NCBI GenBank assembly: GCA_025144245.1
Contig: JALXXC010000001.1
Span: 186,001-250,000 of the forward strand
Length of the DNA stretch: 64,000 nucleotides
Direction of reading: 5' to 3'
Origin: Corynebacterium sp. p3-SID1145
Lineage (GTDB): Bacteria; Actinomycetota; Actinomycetes; Mycobacteriales; Mycobacteriaceae
In this document: positions 28,792 through 37,367 of the stretch, piece after piece
Layout of the letters: each line of letters starts with the position of its first letter
Position numbering within the stretch: the first letter of the stretch is position 1
The notes under the pieces: model-generated
Database searches by the model: none
The model's input: the letters and a program-made list of their open reading frames with translations, nothing else
Told to the model about the DNA's origin: nothing
Position numbers and translations under genes: made by a program

Positions 28792-30377
28792 GCCTGGTCC
28801 TCCTTAGCTGTGCCCTGGGTACCGCGTGCGGTGCCGAATCCGGCTTCCGCCAGCGCTTCGCGCACTTCTTCGCGGTCGTCGAAATGGAAAGTGGTCTCGC
28901 CGATGATTTGGCCCACTTCGTGGCCTTTACCCACGACGATAACCGCGTCACCGGGCTCTGCCCACGCCACGAGCTGCTTGATGGCGTCCGCGCGCGAATC
29001 GCTCTCTCGGATCTCCACGTTTCCGCGCTCAGCCGCGGCATCTTCGGCGCCACTGCGGACCGCGGCGCGGATCGCCGCTGGATCTTCCGTGCGTGGGTTG
29101 TCGTCGGTGACGATGACCAAGTCTGCGCGGCGCGCCGATTCGGCGCCCATGATGGACCGTTTCGATTGGTCTCGGTCGCCGCCTGCGCCGACGACGATGC
29201 CGACCCGGCCGTCGACCTGTTCGCGCAGGGATTCCAGCGCTGCCGCGATCGCCGCGGGTTTGTGGGCGTAATCGACAACGGCGACGAATTCCTGGCCGGC
29301 ATCGATGCGCTCCATCCGGCCGGGCACCGCTGCCCCGCTCAGGCCCTGCAAGAACGTCTCTGCGTCAATGCCTGCGGCATCCGCGATAGCCGTTGCCAGC
29401 GCCGCGTTCGCCACATTGAAGGCCCCCGGCAGCGGCAGGCGGGCGGAGATTGCCGAACCGCCGAGCCGCACCGTGATGTCCTGGGCGCCGCTGTCCGTCG
29501 TGCTGTTGAGCTCCGCCGCGCAGTCGACGTCTGCCTGGCCGCGGGTGCCCACGGTGATGACTCTCCGGCCTTCCCCACCGGTGGCCGCCCGGCGGGCCAT
29601 CTGGCGGCCCCACTCGTCGTCTACGCAGACGACCGACGTGCCAGCGGCGACGGGCGAGGCTGCGTCGAAAAGCATCGCCTTCGCGTCGAAGTACTCCTCC
29701 ATTGTCGGATGGAAATCCAGGTGGTCCTGGGAAAGATTTGTGAAACCGGCGATGGCGAATCGCGTGCCGGTGACGCGGCCGAGGACAAGCGCGTGGGAAG
29801 AGACCTCCATAACGACATGGGTCACCCCGCGGCTAGCCATGAGAGCGAAGAGCTCCTGCAGCTTCGGCGCTTCCGGGGTCGTGAGCGATGTCGGCACATC
29901 TTCGCCCTTGATGCGGGTGCCCGTCGTGCCGATGAGGCCGACAGCGCAGCCGGCCGCGGTGAGACCGGCCTCAAGCATGTACGTCGTCGTGGTCTTGCCC
30001 GAAGTGCCCGTCACGCCGATCACTGTGAGCTTCTCCGACGGGTTGCCGTAAATCTCGGAGGAGACGGGCCCCAGCACCGCACGGACATCGTCGACGACGA
30101 GGACCGGGCGTGTCTCCCCTGCCGCGGAGAGAATCTCCCACCCCGGTTCATCCGTGAGAACGGCAGCTGCCTTCGAACCAGCCGCGTAAGTCGCGCCGTG
30201 CACCCGTGTGCCGGGCAGCGCCGCGAAGACGGAACCTGCTTCGACCGCGTTCGAATCGAGGCTGATACCGGTGACCGTCAGCGTGCCGGATGGCGCGTTC
30301 TCCACGCGCGCCTCGGCGAGCGCCGCCACTGTGTCGAGTGCGACGGCGGCCGCCAAGTTCTCGTTGTTGTCGTTCAT
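28788..30377 (-). CDS. murE: UDP-MurNAc-L-Ala-D-Glu--meso-diaminopimelate ligase
   Basis: A 529-aa Mur ligase. ATP loop VTGTSGKTTTTYM, HVVMEVSSHAL, NLSQDHLDFH and VDYAHKP are conserved. The DNPRTED motif near residue 430 is the meso-diaminopimelate specificity motif, so the wall is of the DAP type; this agrees with the LtsA amidase downstream. ATG 30377 has GAGGAG five bases upstream and is preferred over the GTG at 30383. Confidence 0.97.
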   Translation of the reverse strand: MNDNNENLAAAVALDTVAALAEARVENAPSGTLTVTGISLDSNAVEAGSVFAALPGTRVHGATYAAGSKAAAVLTDEPGWEILSAAGETRPVLVVDDVRAVLGPVSSEIYGNPSEKLTVIGVTGTSGKTTTTYMLEAGLTAAGCAVGLIGTTGTRIKGEDVPTSLTTPEAPKLQELFALMASRGVTHVVMEVSSHALVLGRVTGTRFAIAGFTNLSQDHLDFHPTMEEYFDAKAMLFDAASPVAAGTSVVCVDDEWGRQMARRAATGGEGRRVITVGTRGQADVDCAAELNSTTDSGAQDITVRLGGSAISARLPLPGAFNVANAALATAIADAAGIDAETFLQGLSGAAVPGRMERIDAGQEFVAVVDYAHKPAAIAAALESLREQVDGRVGIVVGAGGDRDQSKRSIMGAESARRADLVIVTDDNPRTEDPAAIRAAVRSGAEDAAAERGNVEIRESDSRADAIKQLVAWAEPGDAVIVVGKGHEVGQIIGETTFHFDDREEVREALAEAGFGTARGTQGTAKEDQA

Positions 30378-30395
30378 GACCACTCCTCGCTTTCT

Positions 30396-32411
30396 CTACT
30401 GGGCCTGCAGGACCATCGGTTCGCCCGGATCCGGACTCTGGGGGATATTCTCTCGGTTGATCAGCCAGTTGGCGATCTCGGTGAAGATCGGTGCCGACGA
30501 CTGGCCGCCACCGCCTCCTTCGAGTGGCCCGCGCTCCGGATCATCCAGCATGACCGCCACCACGAAACGCGGATCGTCCGCTGGAGCCACACCGGCGAAG
30601 GTGATCCAATAATCCGAGTTGGAGTACGCGCCGGTATCCGGATTGACCTTCTGCGCAGTGCCCGTCTTACCGGACAGCTGGTAACCGGGGATGGCGTTGC
30701 CCTGGGCTGTACCGCTGTTGACCCCGTTCGGGTCCTCCTGGAACGGGGCGCGGAACATGTCGACAACGGTCTTCGCGGTCTTCTCGCTGACTACCCGGGT
30801 GCGGCGCGGGTCATCCTGCGGGATTTCCTCGCCGGAGGGTTGAGTGACGCTCTTGACCACGCGGGGTTCAATACGCTCCCCGTCGTTCGCGAGCGCCTGA
30901 TAGATGCTGGCCAACTGCAGCGTCGTCACGGACATGCCCTGACCGATCGGAAGGTTGGCAAAGGTGCCGCCGGACCACTGTTCGCGGTCCGGAACAAGCC
31001 CGGAAGACTCGTTCGGCAGCTCCACGCCGGTGGCCTGACCGACGCCGAAGCGATGGAGGTAGTCGTCGAAACGCTCCTCGCCCACCTTCTGGGCGAGCAT
31101 CAGCGTGCCCACGTTGGAAGACTTACCGAAGATGCCCGCGGTGGTGTACGGCGCGACATCGTGCTGCCACGCATCCGCAACTGTCACGCCGGACATCTCG
31201 ATCGTGCCCGGCACCTGGTGGACCTCGTCCGGAGTGGTCAGCCCCTCTTCGATCGCGGCCGTCGCAGTGATGATTTTCGCCACAGAGCCCGGCTCGTACG
31301 GGTGGGAGATCGACGGATTCTCGAAGCTGCGGCCCGACTCCAGCTGGCGTTCCAAGTCGCCGTTCGGGTCGATCGTGCTGGTATTCGCCATCGCCAGCAC
31401 TTCGCCGGTCTTGGCGTCCAGCACCACCGCCTCAGCGTCTTTCGCCTTCGCATTGGCCTTGGACTGTTCCAGCAGCTGCTGCACGTAGGCCTGGAGATCC
31501 AGGTCGACGGTCAGCTCGACGCGTGCTCCGTCCACCACGGGCACCACGTCGCGCAATGTTCCCGGAATCGCTTGGCCGTTGGCGGAGACGTCCTCAGTGG
31601 ACCGGCCATCGATGCCGGTCAGGATCGAATCACTCGACGCTTCCAGGCCGAATTGGCCCTGCCCGTCCATGGACACGCGTCCAACGATATTCTCGCCAAT
31701 CGCCCCGTTCGGGTACTCGCGAATGTCCTGGCGGTCCGCTGCGACACCGTGGAATTTCTCGGCGACCTTCGCCGCCACGTCCGGGTCGACGTTGCGGACG
31801 AGGACCTCGTAGTCGGTGTCGGCATGGAGCTTCTCCAAAATGTCCTTGGAGTTCACGCTGGGGGTGGGGAGCTTATCCTTCTCGCCCTTCGATTTTTCGG
31901 CGTCGCCGGATTCCCCGCCCTTGTCCTTGCCGCTATCTTTACCACTGCCACCATCAGGATCCTGGACGTTGTCCTCCCCGATCATCGTCGGGATCTCGTT
32001 AGCCATCTGGCGCAGAACATCCTCGACGCGCGCGCCTTCCTGTGCCTCGGCCTCGGCCCGGCTCGCACCGTTTTCGTACATCTCGTTGCGAGCGATCTCG
32101 CCGAGCTCCCGGCGTAGCGTCACCGGCGAAACGGTCAAGGAACGAGCCTTCATTGTGTAGGCGAGGTAGTTCCCCTCGCGGTCCACGACCGCGCCACGGC
32201 GCGCCGGATCCTCAAAATCGCGTTCGCGCTGTTCAGCCGCGACACTTTGCAGTTGCGGCCCCCACTTGAGCTGCACCCAAGCCAAACGGCCAATCAAAAC
32301 GAGGGCGACCACGAGGAAGAATGCGGTGAGAATGCGCATGCGGCTGGCAGTGACGACTTTTTGCGCGGGCACCGCCCGCGCCTGCCGCTTCCGCGGGACC
32401 ATTCTGCTCAC
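30396..32411 (-). CDS. ftsI: FtsI/PBP2b-type class B penicillin-binding protein (septal transpeptidase)
   Basis: A 671-aa class B PBP. One N-terminal transmembrane helix (about 26-46) is followed by a dimerisation domain and the transpeptidase. Active-site motifs: SVAK with nucleophile Ser376, SSN at 431-433 and KTG at 582-584. A low-complexity Gly/Lys/Asp/Ser insert at about 148-182 splits the N-terminal domain. GTG 32411 or ATG 32402 could start it. It works with FtsW to crosslink septal peptidoglycan. It begins 115 bp after the FtsL-like gene. Confidence 0.94.
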   Translation of the reverse strand: MSRMVPRKRQARAVPAQKVVTASRMRILTAFFLVVALVLIGRLAWVQLKWGPQLQSVAAEQRERDFEDPARRGAVVDREGNYLAYTMKARSLTVSPVTLRRELGEIARNEMYENGASRAEAEAQEGARVEDVLRQMANEIPTMIGEDNVQDPDGGSGKDSGKDKGGESGDAEKSKGEKDKLPTPSVNSKDILEKLHADTDYEVLVRNVDPDVAAKVAEKFHGVAADRQDIREYPNGAIGENIVGRVSMDGQGQFGLEASSDSILTGIDGRSTEDVSANGQAIPGTLRDVVPVVDGARVELTVDLDLQAYVQQLLEQSKANAKAKDAEAVVLDAKTGEVLAMANTSTIDPNGDLERQLESGRSFENPSISHPYEPGSVAKIITATAAIEEGLTTPDEVHQVPGTIEMSGVTVADAWQHDVAPYTTAGIFGKSSNVGTLMLAQKVGEERFDDYLHRFGVGQATGVELPNESSGLVPDREQWSGGTFANLPIGQGMSVTTLQLASIYQALANDGERIEPRVVKSVTQPSGEEIPQDDPRRTRVVSEKTAKTVVDMFRAPFQEDPNGVNSGTAQGNAIPGYQLSGKTGTAQKVNPDTGAYSNSDYWITFAGVAPADDPRFVVAVMLDDPERGPLEGGGGGQSSAPIFTEIANWLINRENIPQSPDPGEPMVLQAQ

Positions 32412-32526
32412 GTCGTAGTCACACCTTCTCTTCTTGTGCCGTGGCGCCCAGTCAATGCCTTCATCTTGCCCCGATCACGGGGCGGGGTTATGACCGCCAC
32501 ACAAGAAACGGGAACTTAATGGTGAC

Positions 32527-33363
32527 TTACAGGCCACCCGGGAGAGCCGGAAGAGGTGCTTCGGGGCCAGCCGGGGCTGCCGGTGCCTGCGGGGCCTGCG
32601 ACGCGTCACCCGCAGCCTGCGGAGCCGCCGGTGCCGGCGCGGCATCGCGGGCAGACGTGCGGGAAGAACTGCCGGCATCAGGAAGCGACGGGGATGCCCC
32701 GCGGCCGGCGGGAAGGCTCGCCTGCGGCAGCGCAGAAAGGTTGTCCGCAATATCGCGCGTGGCCTCACTGTCACTGGTGGCCCGATCCGTGCGGATGGTC
32801 TCCTCGTTGACATCGACCACGCGGATCGTCTTAGCCGGGTCCGCCTCGCGCGTTTCATTGGCCTTACCTTCAACATCAACGTTGATGATGCCCGGCTGAA
32901 CAGGAACCACCATGCCGGCCTGATCAGCCTTCGCCGCAACCTCCGCGGCCGCGCGGCTGTCCTCGACGTTGCGGTTGAGCGTCTCAATCTCGTTGTTGAG
33001 AGTGCGCTCCTGGCCCTGCAGCTGCTCAATAGTGAAGGTCTGTTGCGTCGACAGGGCCGATAGGAGCATGGCACCGAAAATGCCCAGGATGAGCAGAGGC
33101 AAGGCCATCAACGACCGCTTGGAGAACTTCCTCTTCGCATCCGTGGTGTTGACGCGGCGTCCGCGCACAGAAACGACCTGCTTAGAGCCCAGTCGGCGCG
33201 GGCCGCGCGGGACATGCGGCGCGATCCGCGGCTTCAGCCCCGAAGGAGCCGGTGCGGTACGCGTGTGCTCACCGTGACGGGTGGTCCGCTGCGGGGTGCG
33301 CTCCAGTAGCGCAGTCGAGCCGCCAGCAGTGTTTCCGGCAGTGAGGTCTCGGCTTGCTCCCAT
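32527..33363 (-). CDS. FtsL-like bitopic division protein
   Basis: About 278 aa from ATG 33363, which has GGGGAG eight bases upstream. A basic cytoplasmic tail (about 1-85), one transmembrane helix (LMALPLLILGIFGAMLLSAL), then a heptad-like extracytoplasmic segment (QQTFTIEQLQGQERTLNNEI) and a long Ala/Pro/Ser-rich C-terminal tail. Position between rsmH and ftsI and this topology identify it as the FtsL equivalent; sequence similarity to FtsL is always low. An upstream ATG at 33459 overlaps the rsmH stop, but the 32 intervening codons include AGA, ATA and CTA, rare here, so it is less likely. Confidence 0.75.
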   Translation of the reverse strand: MGASRDLTAGNTAGGSTALLERTPQRTTRHGEHTRTAPAPSGLKPRIAPHVPRGPRRLGSKQVVSVRGRRVNTTDAKRKFSKRSLMALPLLILGIFGAMLLSALSTQQTFTIEQLQGQERTLNNEIETLNRNVEDSRAAAEVAAKADQAGMVVPVQPGIINVDVEGKANETREADPAKTIRVVDVNEETIRTDRATSDSEATRDIADNLSALPQASLPAGRGASPSLPDAGSSSRTSARDAAPAPAAPQAAGDASQAPQAPAAPAGPEAPLPALPGGL

Positions 33364-33455
33364 TGTCGTGCTCCCCTTCGCTAGTGGCTGTTCTCTGCGT
33401 GAATTCGGTATTTGTTTGCTCGGTCTCGCCGAGTTTCCTGGTGCCCCTACGGTGG

Positions 33456-34469
33456 TCATCGCGCACCTCCGGGAGGTTCGTTGTTCAGCTTCTCTACGGC
33501 GCGGACCCGTACTGAGGCCGCTCTTCGGTTCAGCTCGATTTCCGCATCCGAAGCCTGTTCAGCTCCGTGGGTGACAAGACGGAACTTGGCCTCCATACCG
33601 GGCAGCTCCGTCGGCAACCCCGCCGGGGTCTTCGATTCCGTCATGTCCGCGAAAGCACGCTTGACTATTTTGTCCTCGTGGGACTGGTAGCTCATGAAAA
33701 CAGCACGGCCGCCTGGTCCGAGAGCGTCCGCCACCATCGGTATGACATTCGCCAGGGCTTCGAGCTCCCGGTTCACTTCCACGCGAAGCGCCTGGAAGGT
33801 TCGCTTTGCCGGGTGTCCGCCGGTGCGGCGGGTAGCAGCCGGAATGACCTTGTACAGCAGGTCGACCAAACGTCCAGAACGGTCGAAAGGCTCCTTTTCC
33901 CGCTCAGCGAGAACAGCCGAGGCGATCTTTCCCGCGAAGCGCTCGTCGCCGTAGGTCTTCAGCACACGGGCCAGGTCCCCGTGGCTGTAGGTGTTCAGGA
34001 CATCCGCGGCGGTCATGCCCGAGCTCGGATCCATGCGCATATCCAGCGGCGCGTCGACGCGGTAAGCAAAGCCGCGCTCCTCCTGGTCAAGCTGCATCGA
34101 AGACACCCCGAGATCAAAAAAGGCGCCCGCCAACCCTGTTTCGCGGACGCGCTCGAACACCGGGTGCGCATTAGCTTGCAATTCTTCAGCCAGGCAGTCG
34201 AAGCGGCCCCGCACCGGGACGAACCTACCGCCGAACTGCGCCAGACGCTGCGTCGCTTTCTCCAGCGCCGCCTCGTCACGGTCGATACCAATTACGGAGA
34301 CGCGCGGGAACTCAGAAAGGAAGTACTCCGTGTGCCCGCCGGCCCCCAACGTGCCGTCGACAATCACGGCATCGTCGGCGAACTTCTCCACCGCCGAGCG
34401 CAGAAGATCCCCCATGCGGTCGCGCATGACTGGGACGTGACCGTGGTTGACATCGATGCCGAAATCCAT
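33456..34469 (-). CDS. rsmH: 16S rRNA (cytosine-1402-N4)-methyltransferase
   Basis: About 337 aa from ATG 34469, which has an AAGGAA site; a GTG at 34499 would add ten residues. The MraW/RsmH motifs are [12 protein letters not shown], the SAM-binding [32 protein letters not shown] and [14 protein letters not shown]. It methylates C1402 in the ribosomal P site. As usual it follows mraZ at the head of the dcw cluster, here after a 240-bp gap. Confidence 0.95.
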   Translation of the reverse strand: MDFGIDVNHGHVPVMRDRMGDLLRSAVEKFADDAVIVDGTLGAGGHTEYFLSEFPRVSVIGIDRDEAALEKATQRLAQFGGRFVPVRGRFDCLAEELQANAHPVFERVRETGLAGAFFDLGVSSMQLDQEERGFAYRVDAPLDMRMDPSSGMTAADVLNTYSHGDLARVLKTYGDERFAGKIASAVLAEREKEPFDRSGRLVDLLYKVIPAATRRTGGHPAKRTFQALRVEVNRELEALANVIPMVADALGPGGRAVFMSYQSHEDKIVKRAFADMTESKTPAGLPTELPGMEAKFRLVTHGAEQASDAEIELNRRAASVRVRAVEKLNNEPPGGAR

Positions 34470-34499
34470 GTCGGATTCCTTCGACGTGTGCTGTGCCAC

Positions 34500-34709
34500 C
34501 CTGGTCCACCCCCCTTGGTTGCGCCTGATGTGTCGTGCTTTGATTTAGGTCTGGATTAGTTCCGGATTAAGTCCGGTTTTGTCTGACTGCTCTTATATCC
34601 ACGGGGAACGTGCAGGGCCCTGCTCGAGGCGGTCATTCTGATATCGGGGAAGTACACCAGAACGACTCGCGCCCCGAACAGAGTCCGTGCACGCTCTCCG
34701 CCCGCCCGC
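34500..34709 (-). other. mraZ-rsmH intergenic region
   Basis: No gene was seen. On the minus strand it includes a small hairpin CCGGA-CTTAA-TCCGG near 34562-34576 preceded by AAAA, followed by related CCGGA/CCAGA repeats. This could be a pause or weak attenuator within the mraZ-rsmH transcript. Confidence 0.35.
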
Positions 34710-35144
34710 TTAAAGCAGACCCGAGAGAATGTCGTCCTCGTCGGCCGCCGAGAAAGCGGCCTCGGTATTTTCTTGGTATTTCTGCCAGGACTCGGCGTCC
34801 CAAATTTCCAAGAAATCCACTGAACCGATGACCACGCACTCCTTCGAAAGGTTCGCGTAATCACGGTGCGCCGGCGACAACGTGATGCGACCAGAACCGT
34901 CGAGCGTCTGTTCATCCGCACTTGCCGCCAAGTTTCGGATGAACGCACGCGCCTTCGGGTTCGTGCGGGAAACCGCGGCCGCCTTACGTGCGCGAGCCGC
35001 GAATTCCTCGCGGGGATAGACCGCCAACGAGTGGTCCTGCCCCTTGGTCACCATCAGCCCGTCCGCCAGCCCCTCGCGGAACTTGGCGGGCAACGTCAGG
35101 CGCCCCTTGTCGTCCAGTTTGGGGGTATAGGTGCCCAGAAACAT
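34710..35144 (-). CDS. mraZ: MraZ, transcriptional regulator of the dcw cluster
   Basis: A 144-aa protein with the tandem AbrB-like MraZ folds: [17 protein letters not shown] (about 10-26) and [16 protein letters not shown] (about 82-97). MraZ binds DNA as a ring-shaped oligomer and represses its own promoter in E. coli. Cognate TGGGN repeats at 10-bp spacing lie about 90-110 bp upstream. An AAGGAAGGT ribosome site precedes the ATG. The C-terminal acidic tail is slightly longer than usual. Confidence 0.95.
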   Translation of the reverse strand: MFLGTYTPKLDDKGRLTLPAKFREGLADGLMVTKGQDHSLAVYPREEFAARARKAAAVSRTNPKARAFIRNLAASADEQTLDGSGRITLSPAHRDYANLSKECVVIGSVDFLEIWDAESWQKYQENTEAAFSAADEDDILSGLL

Positions 35145-35223
35145 CCGGCGCCCTACCTTCCTTCGCTCGACGACTCCGGCTGTGAACTTTTGTCAGATCC
35201 GACCCGGCATCGTCACACCGGCC

Positions 35224-35258
35224 CTTCACTGTCCCCCACTTTAACCCACTTTCCCCCA
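35224..35258 (-). promoter_or_regulatory. MraZ operator: TGGGN repeats upstream of mraZ
   Basis: On the minus strand TGGGG (35258-35254), TGGGT (35248-35244) and TGGGG (35238-35234) are spaced exactly 10 bp apart, with a degenerate TGAAG at 35228-35224. Three or more TGGGN boxes with 5-nt spacers are the established MraZ binding pattern. The array lies 90-115 bp before the mraZ ATG and would overlap its promoter, giving autorepression. Confidence 0.85.
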
Positions 35259-35476
35259 CAATCGCCACATTGGAACACAAAATTCTTTTCCTGTGTCACA
35301 AATATACAGTTCAGAACACTATTCACGTGTGGCGAGCCTACCCGTACCCACGTCCGGCATCCTGCCCCAGAGCCACCACAAGAGCATTCTGATCACTTTG
35401 AGCCACTCCACCACCATGAATGGAGAGGCGCATTTCCCCAGGAAAATCTGAAGCTAAGAGCAACTTTCCGCTCCAG
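35259..35476. other. AT-richer intergenic spacer between the two sets of TGGGN boxes
   Basis: No gene was recognised. The stretch is clearly poorer in GC than its surroundings, with AATATACAGTT near 35301, so it may hold the main upstream dcw promoter (on the minus strand TGTATATTTG reads like an extended -10). No RNase P RNA or tRNA pattern was found. Confidence 0.4.
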
Positions 35477-35514
35477 TGGGTGAAAGTGGGGACCCTTGGT
35501 GGGGCGAAGTGGGC
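35477..35514 (+). promoter_or_regulatory. second, inverted cluster of MraZ-like TGGGN boxes
   Basis: On the plus strand TGGGT (35477), TGGGG (35487), TGGGG (35500) and TGGGC (35510) form two pairs, each with 10-bp spacing, offset by 13 bp. The orientation is opposite to the mraZ-proximal boxes, 220 bp nearer. There is no plus-strand gene directly downstream, so function is uncertain; it could let one MraZ ring bridge two sites. Confidence 0.5.
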
Positions 35515-35518
35515 ACAC

Positions 35519-35552
35519 GAAAAATCCCCCTCACGTTTCCATGAGGGGGATA
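35519..35552 (-). terminator. intrinsic terminator after the DUF3040 gene
   Basis: ATCCCCCTCA (35524-35533) and TGAGGGGGAT (35542-35551) are perfect 10-bp arms around an 8-nt loop, followed on the minus strand by TTTTT. It lies about 40 bp past the DUF3040 stop and insulates the mraZ promoter region. Confidence 0.9.
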
Positions 35553-35588
35553 GAAGAAGCCGCTTAGAAGCCGGTGGATCCCTGAGAC

Positions 35589-35987
35589 CTACTGGCCCTC
35601 GAAGCGCCGGCGGAAATTATCTTCCATTCGCGAGCTGACACCGTCACGGCGCAACTGCGGGCCAGCATTTTGCACACGCCTAGGCGCAACATCCTCAGCC
35701 GGGGCACGCAAGCCCCAAACACCACCAATGAACATGACCACAAACCCGAGAATGCTCAGCGCAACGAACCAGAGGCTCTCCGCCGCCAACGCCACGCCGG
35801 AAATAAGCAGCACAAGGCCGAGCACGATCAGGGCCACAGCCCGCATTGTCGGGCGGAACCCCCCGCCGGACGATCCACGATCGGAAACGGAACTCACGGA
35901 CGACCCGAATTTCGGGTCATCGGCCATCAGCGACTCCTCGATTTCGCGGAGCAACTTCTGTTCCTGCTCAGATAAAGCCACTTTCAC
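35589..35987 (-). CDS. DUF3040 family small membrane protein
   Basis: A 132-aa actinobacterial protein. The N-terminus MALSEQEQKLLREIEE (GTG at 35981 or 35987) is the DUF3040 signature, with DDPKFGSSV after it. Two transmembrane helices follow (about 50-66 and 72-92), then a basic C-terminal tail. Function is unknown. It commonly sits upstream of mraZ in actinobacteria, suggesting a link with envelope growth, but that is association only. Confidence 0.85.
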   Translation of the reverse strand: MKVALSEQEQKLLREIEESLMADDPKFGSSVSSVSDRGSSGGGFRPTMRAVALIVLGLVLLISGVALAAESLWFVALSILGFVVMFIGGVWGLRAPAEDVAPRRVQNAGPQLRRDGVSSRMEDNFRRRFEGQ

Positions 35988-36096
35988 TCCCAGCCTGATT
36001 TGGTCGCTGTCTTCTCTGAACTACAACGCTTGAGCGTCTTGTTTAGTTCCTTCCATCATACCGCCCATGCTTCCGGGCAGGACAGCCCCCAAACGA

Positions 36097-36534
36097 CTAA
36101 GCAGCGGTCATACCGTCTTCCTCCCCCGCGATCTCCCCGTAAAAACTAGAGGCGAGATCCAGCAGGCGCTCCGCTTCCTCGCGGCGGGGACGGAGTTCAA
36201 TTCCGGACGCAACCCTCCCCCTCAGCCGCGAGAATCCAGAAAAGGTATCCGCCCAGTACTTCCCCCTCGGACCGGTCAGGGCCAACTTGTCCCACGCGCT
36301 CGTGGGGAGACGCTTGCGCTTGGCCACTACCGGCGACTGCGCGGCGGCCGCCCCCGCCGTCCTCAGCGCGGCACGGTAGGCACTTTCCAGGGCAAGGTCC
36401 GGCGCCCCCGCGGCGAGCTGATCGTGCGCATCATTGAGAAGCGCATGCGCCGAGCTAAGGAACTCATCATGCCGCGATGCCTCAGGCTTAGCCCCGTACA
36501 CAGCACCGGTCGTTGCAGAAATCACGCTGGACAT
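36097..36534 (-). CDS. SAV_6107-type HEPN domain protein
   Basis: A 145-aa, mainly helical protein. The segment FLSSAHALLNDAHDQL, ALESAYRAALRTAGAAAA and later LLDLASSFYGEI fits the actinobacterial SAV_6107 HEPN group, where the Y-R-A-A-L-R segment is typical. HEPN domains often bind or cleave nucleic acid, but the ribonuclease RX4-6H motif was not evident, so activity is unknown. It is divergent from the GNAT gene across a 207-bp region. Confidence 0.65.
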   Translation of the reverse strand: MSSVISATTGAVYGAKPEASRHDEFLSSAHALLNDAHDQLAAGAPDLALESAYRAALRTAGAAAAQSPVVAKRKRLPTSAWDKLALTGPRGKYWADTFSGFSRLRGRVASGIELRPRREEAERLLDLASSFYGEIAGEEDGMTAA

Positions 36535-36573
36535 GTCATCCTCCTCGCTCGAAACTCACCGCCTGGTTGCTTT

Positions 36574-36586
36574 TGTGAAATTCACA
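36574..36586. promoter_or_regulatory. palindrome TGTGAA-A-TTCACA in a divergent promoter region
   Basis: A perfect 6+1+6 palindrome between the HEPN gene (minus) and the GNAT gene (plus). It resembles a CRP/GlxR half-site pair, but the spacer is too short for GlxR (TGTGA-N6-TCACA), so another regulator is more likely. Confidence 0.4.
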
Positions 36587-36741
36587 TTAGAAAGCAGAGC
36601 CGACACAGCATCACTCGATTCGCACACATTTTCGAACCATTGCCGGCAACGCCCCTCTTCGTCCCTCCCATCCTGCACGGACTCAATTTGAAGTCTGTGG
36701 ATAACCCGAACCGGCAACAGCTACGCACGGCTCGTGGTTCG

Positions 36742-37326
36742 ATGGAGTTCGTGTCCGTTACTATCCGCGAGCTATCCCCGCACGAGTTCTCCGCCATGGC
36801 CCCAGACTTGGTCGACCTGTACATAGAGGCGATGCGTTATCCCGTGCGCATCCGTGATGAGCGGGTGGCTGTGTGGCGCCGCGACTCCGTGGAGCATGAC
36901 TTCACCGCCACTGCCGCTTTCGACGACGGAGCACTCGCGGGAATCGCTTACGGCTTCCGCGGATCCACGCGCCGGTGGTGGGATCAGCAGTTGCGCCAGG
37001 GACTGGTCGAAAACCACGCCATGACGCCGCACATGCTCGAAGTAGTGGAGAATTATTTCGAGCTCGCCGAAGTCCATGTGTCCCCCGGCATGCAGTGCCG
37101 TGGCCTCGGGCGCGCGCTCATCCACCGGCTTCTGGAGCAAGCTCGGCAGCCGTACGTCCTCCTCTCCACGCCGGAAGTTCCGCAAGAGAGCAACGCCGCC
37201 TTCGGCCTCTACCGCTCGCTCGGATTCAAAGACATTCTCCGAGGCTTCACGTACACGGGCGACCCACGCCCCTTCGCCGTGCTTGGCCGGACATTGCCGC
37301 TGCCTTCAGCCGCCCCGGTAGAGTGA
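36742..37326 (+). CDS. GNAT-family N-acetyltransferase
   Basis: About 194 aa from ATG 36742; the longer open frame upstream crosses non-coding sequence. The acetyl-CoA pyrophosphate-binding motif is VSPGMQCRGLGRALIHRLLEQ (about 118-138, Q/R-x-x-G-x-G/A), followed by LSTPEVPQESNAAFGLYRSLGF, the usual motif B. The acceptor is unknown. It lies 41 bp upstream of idsA. Confidence 0.85.
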   Translation: MEFVSVTIRELSPHEFSAMAPDLVDLYIEAMRYPVRIRDERVAVWRRDSVEHDFTATAAFDDGALAGIAYGFRGSTRRWWDQQLRQGLVENHAMTPHMLEVVENYFELAEVHVSPGMQCRGLGRALIHRLLEQARQPYVLLSTPEVPQESNAAFGLYRSLGFKDILRGFTYTGDPRPFAVLGRTLPLPSAAPVE

Positions 37327-37367
37327 GCGGTATTCGTCCACCCCGCGGTTAGAAGGAGCCACGACCT

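Noticed and set aside
28776..32117. A 1113-codon open frame on the plus strand across murE, murF and ftsI
   Set aside because: It is the antisense of well-supported minus-strand mur/fts genes. High GC at third positions keeps such frames open; the translation has no recognisable domain.
33364..33459. FtsL-like start at ATG 33459 overlapping the rsmH stop with a GGAGG site
   Set aside because: Plausible, but the added codons include AGA, ATA and CTA, unlike the rest of the cluster. The ATG at 33363 has its own ribosome site. Kept as an alternative only.
34500..34709. A small gene in the mraZ-rsmH gap
   Set aside because: No frame of meaningful length with a ribosome site and typical codon use was seen.
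35145..35588. A structural RNA (RNase P RNA or similar) in the large gap before mraZ
   Set aside because: The sequence is AT-rich in the middle, has no long conserved stems, and is explained by the MraZ boxes, a promoter region and a terminator.
36535..36741. LexA-type SOS box near TTCGCACACATTTTCGAACC
   Set aside because: The half-sites do not match the corynebacterial SOS-box symmetry, and no SOS gene is adjacent.
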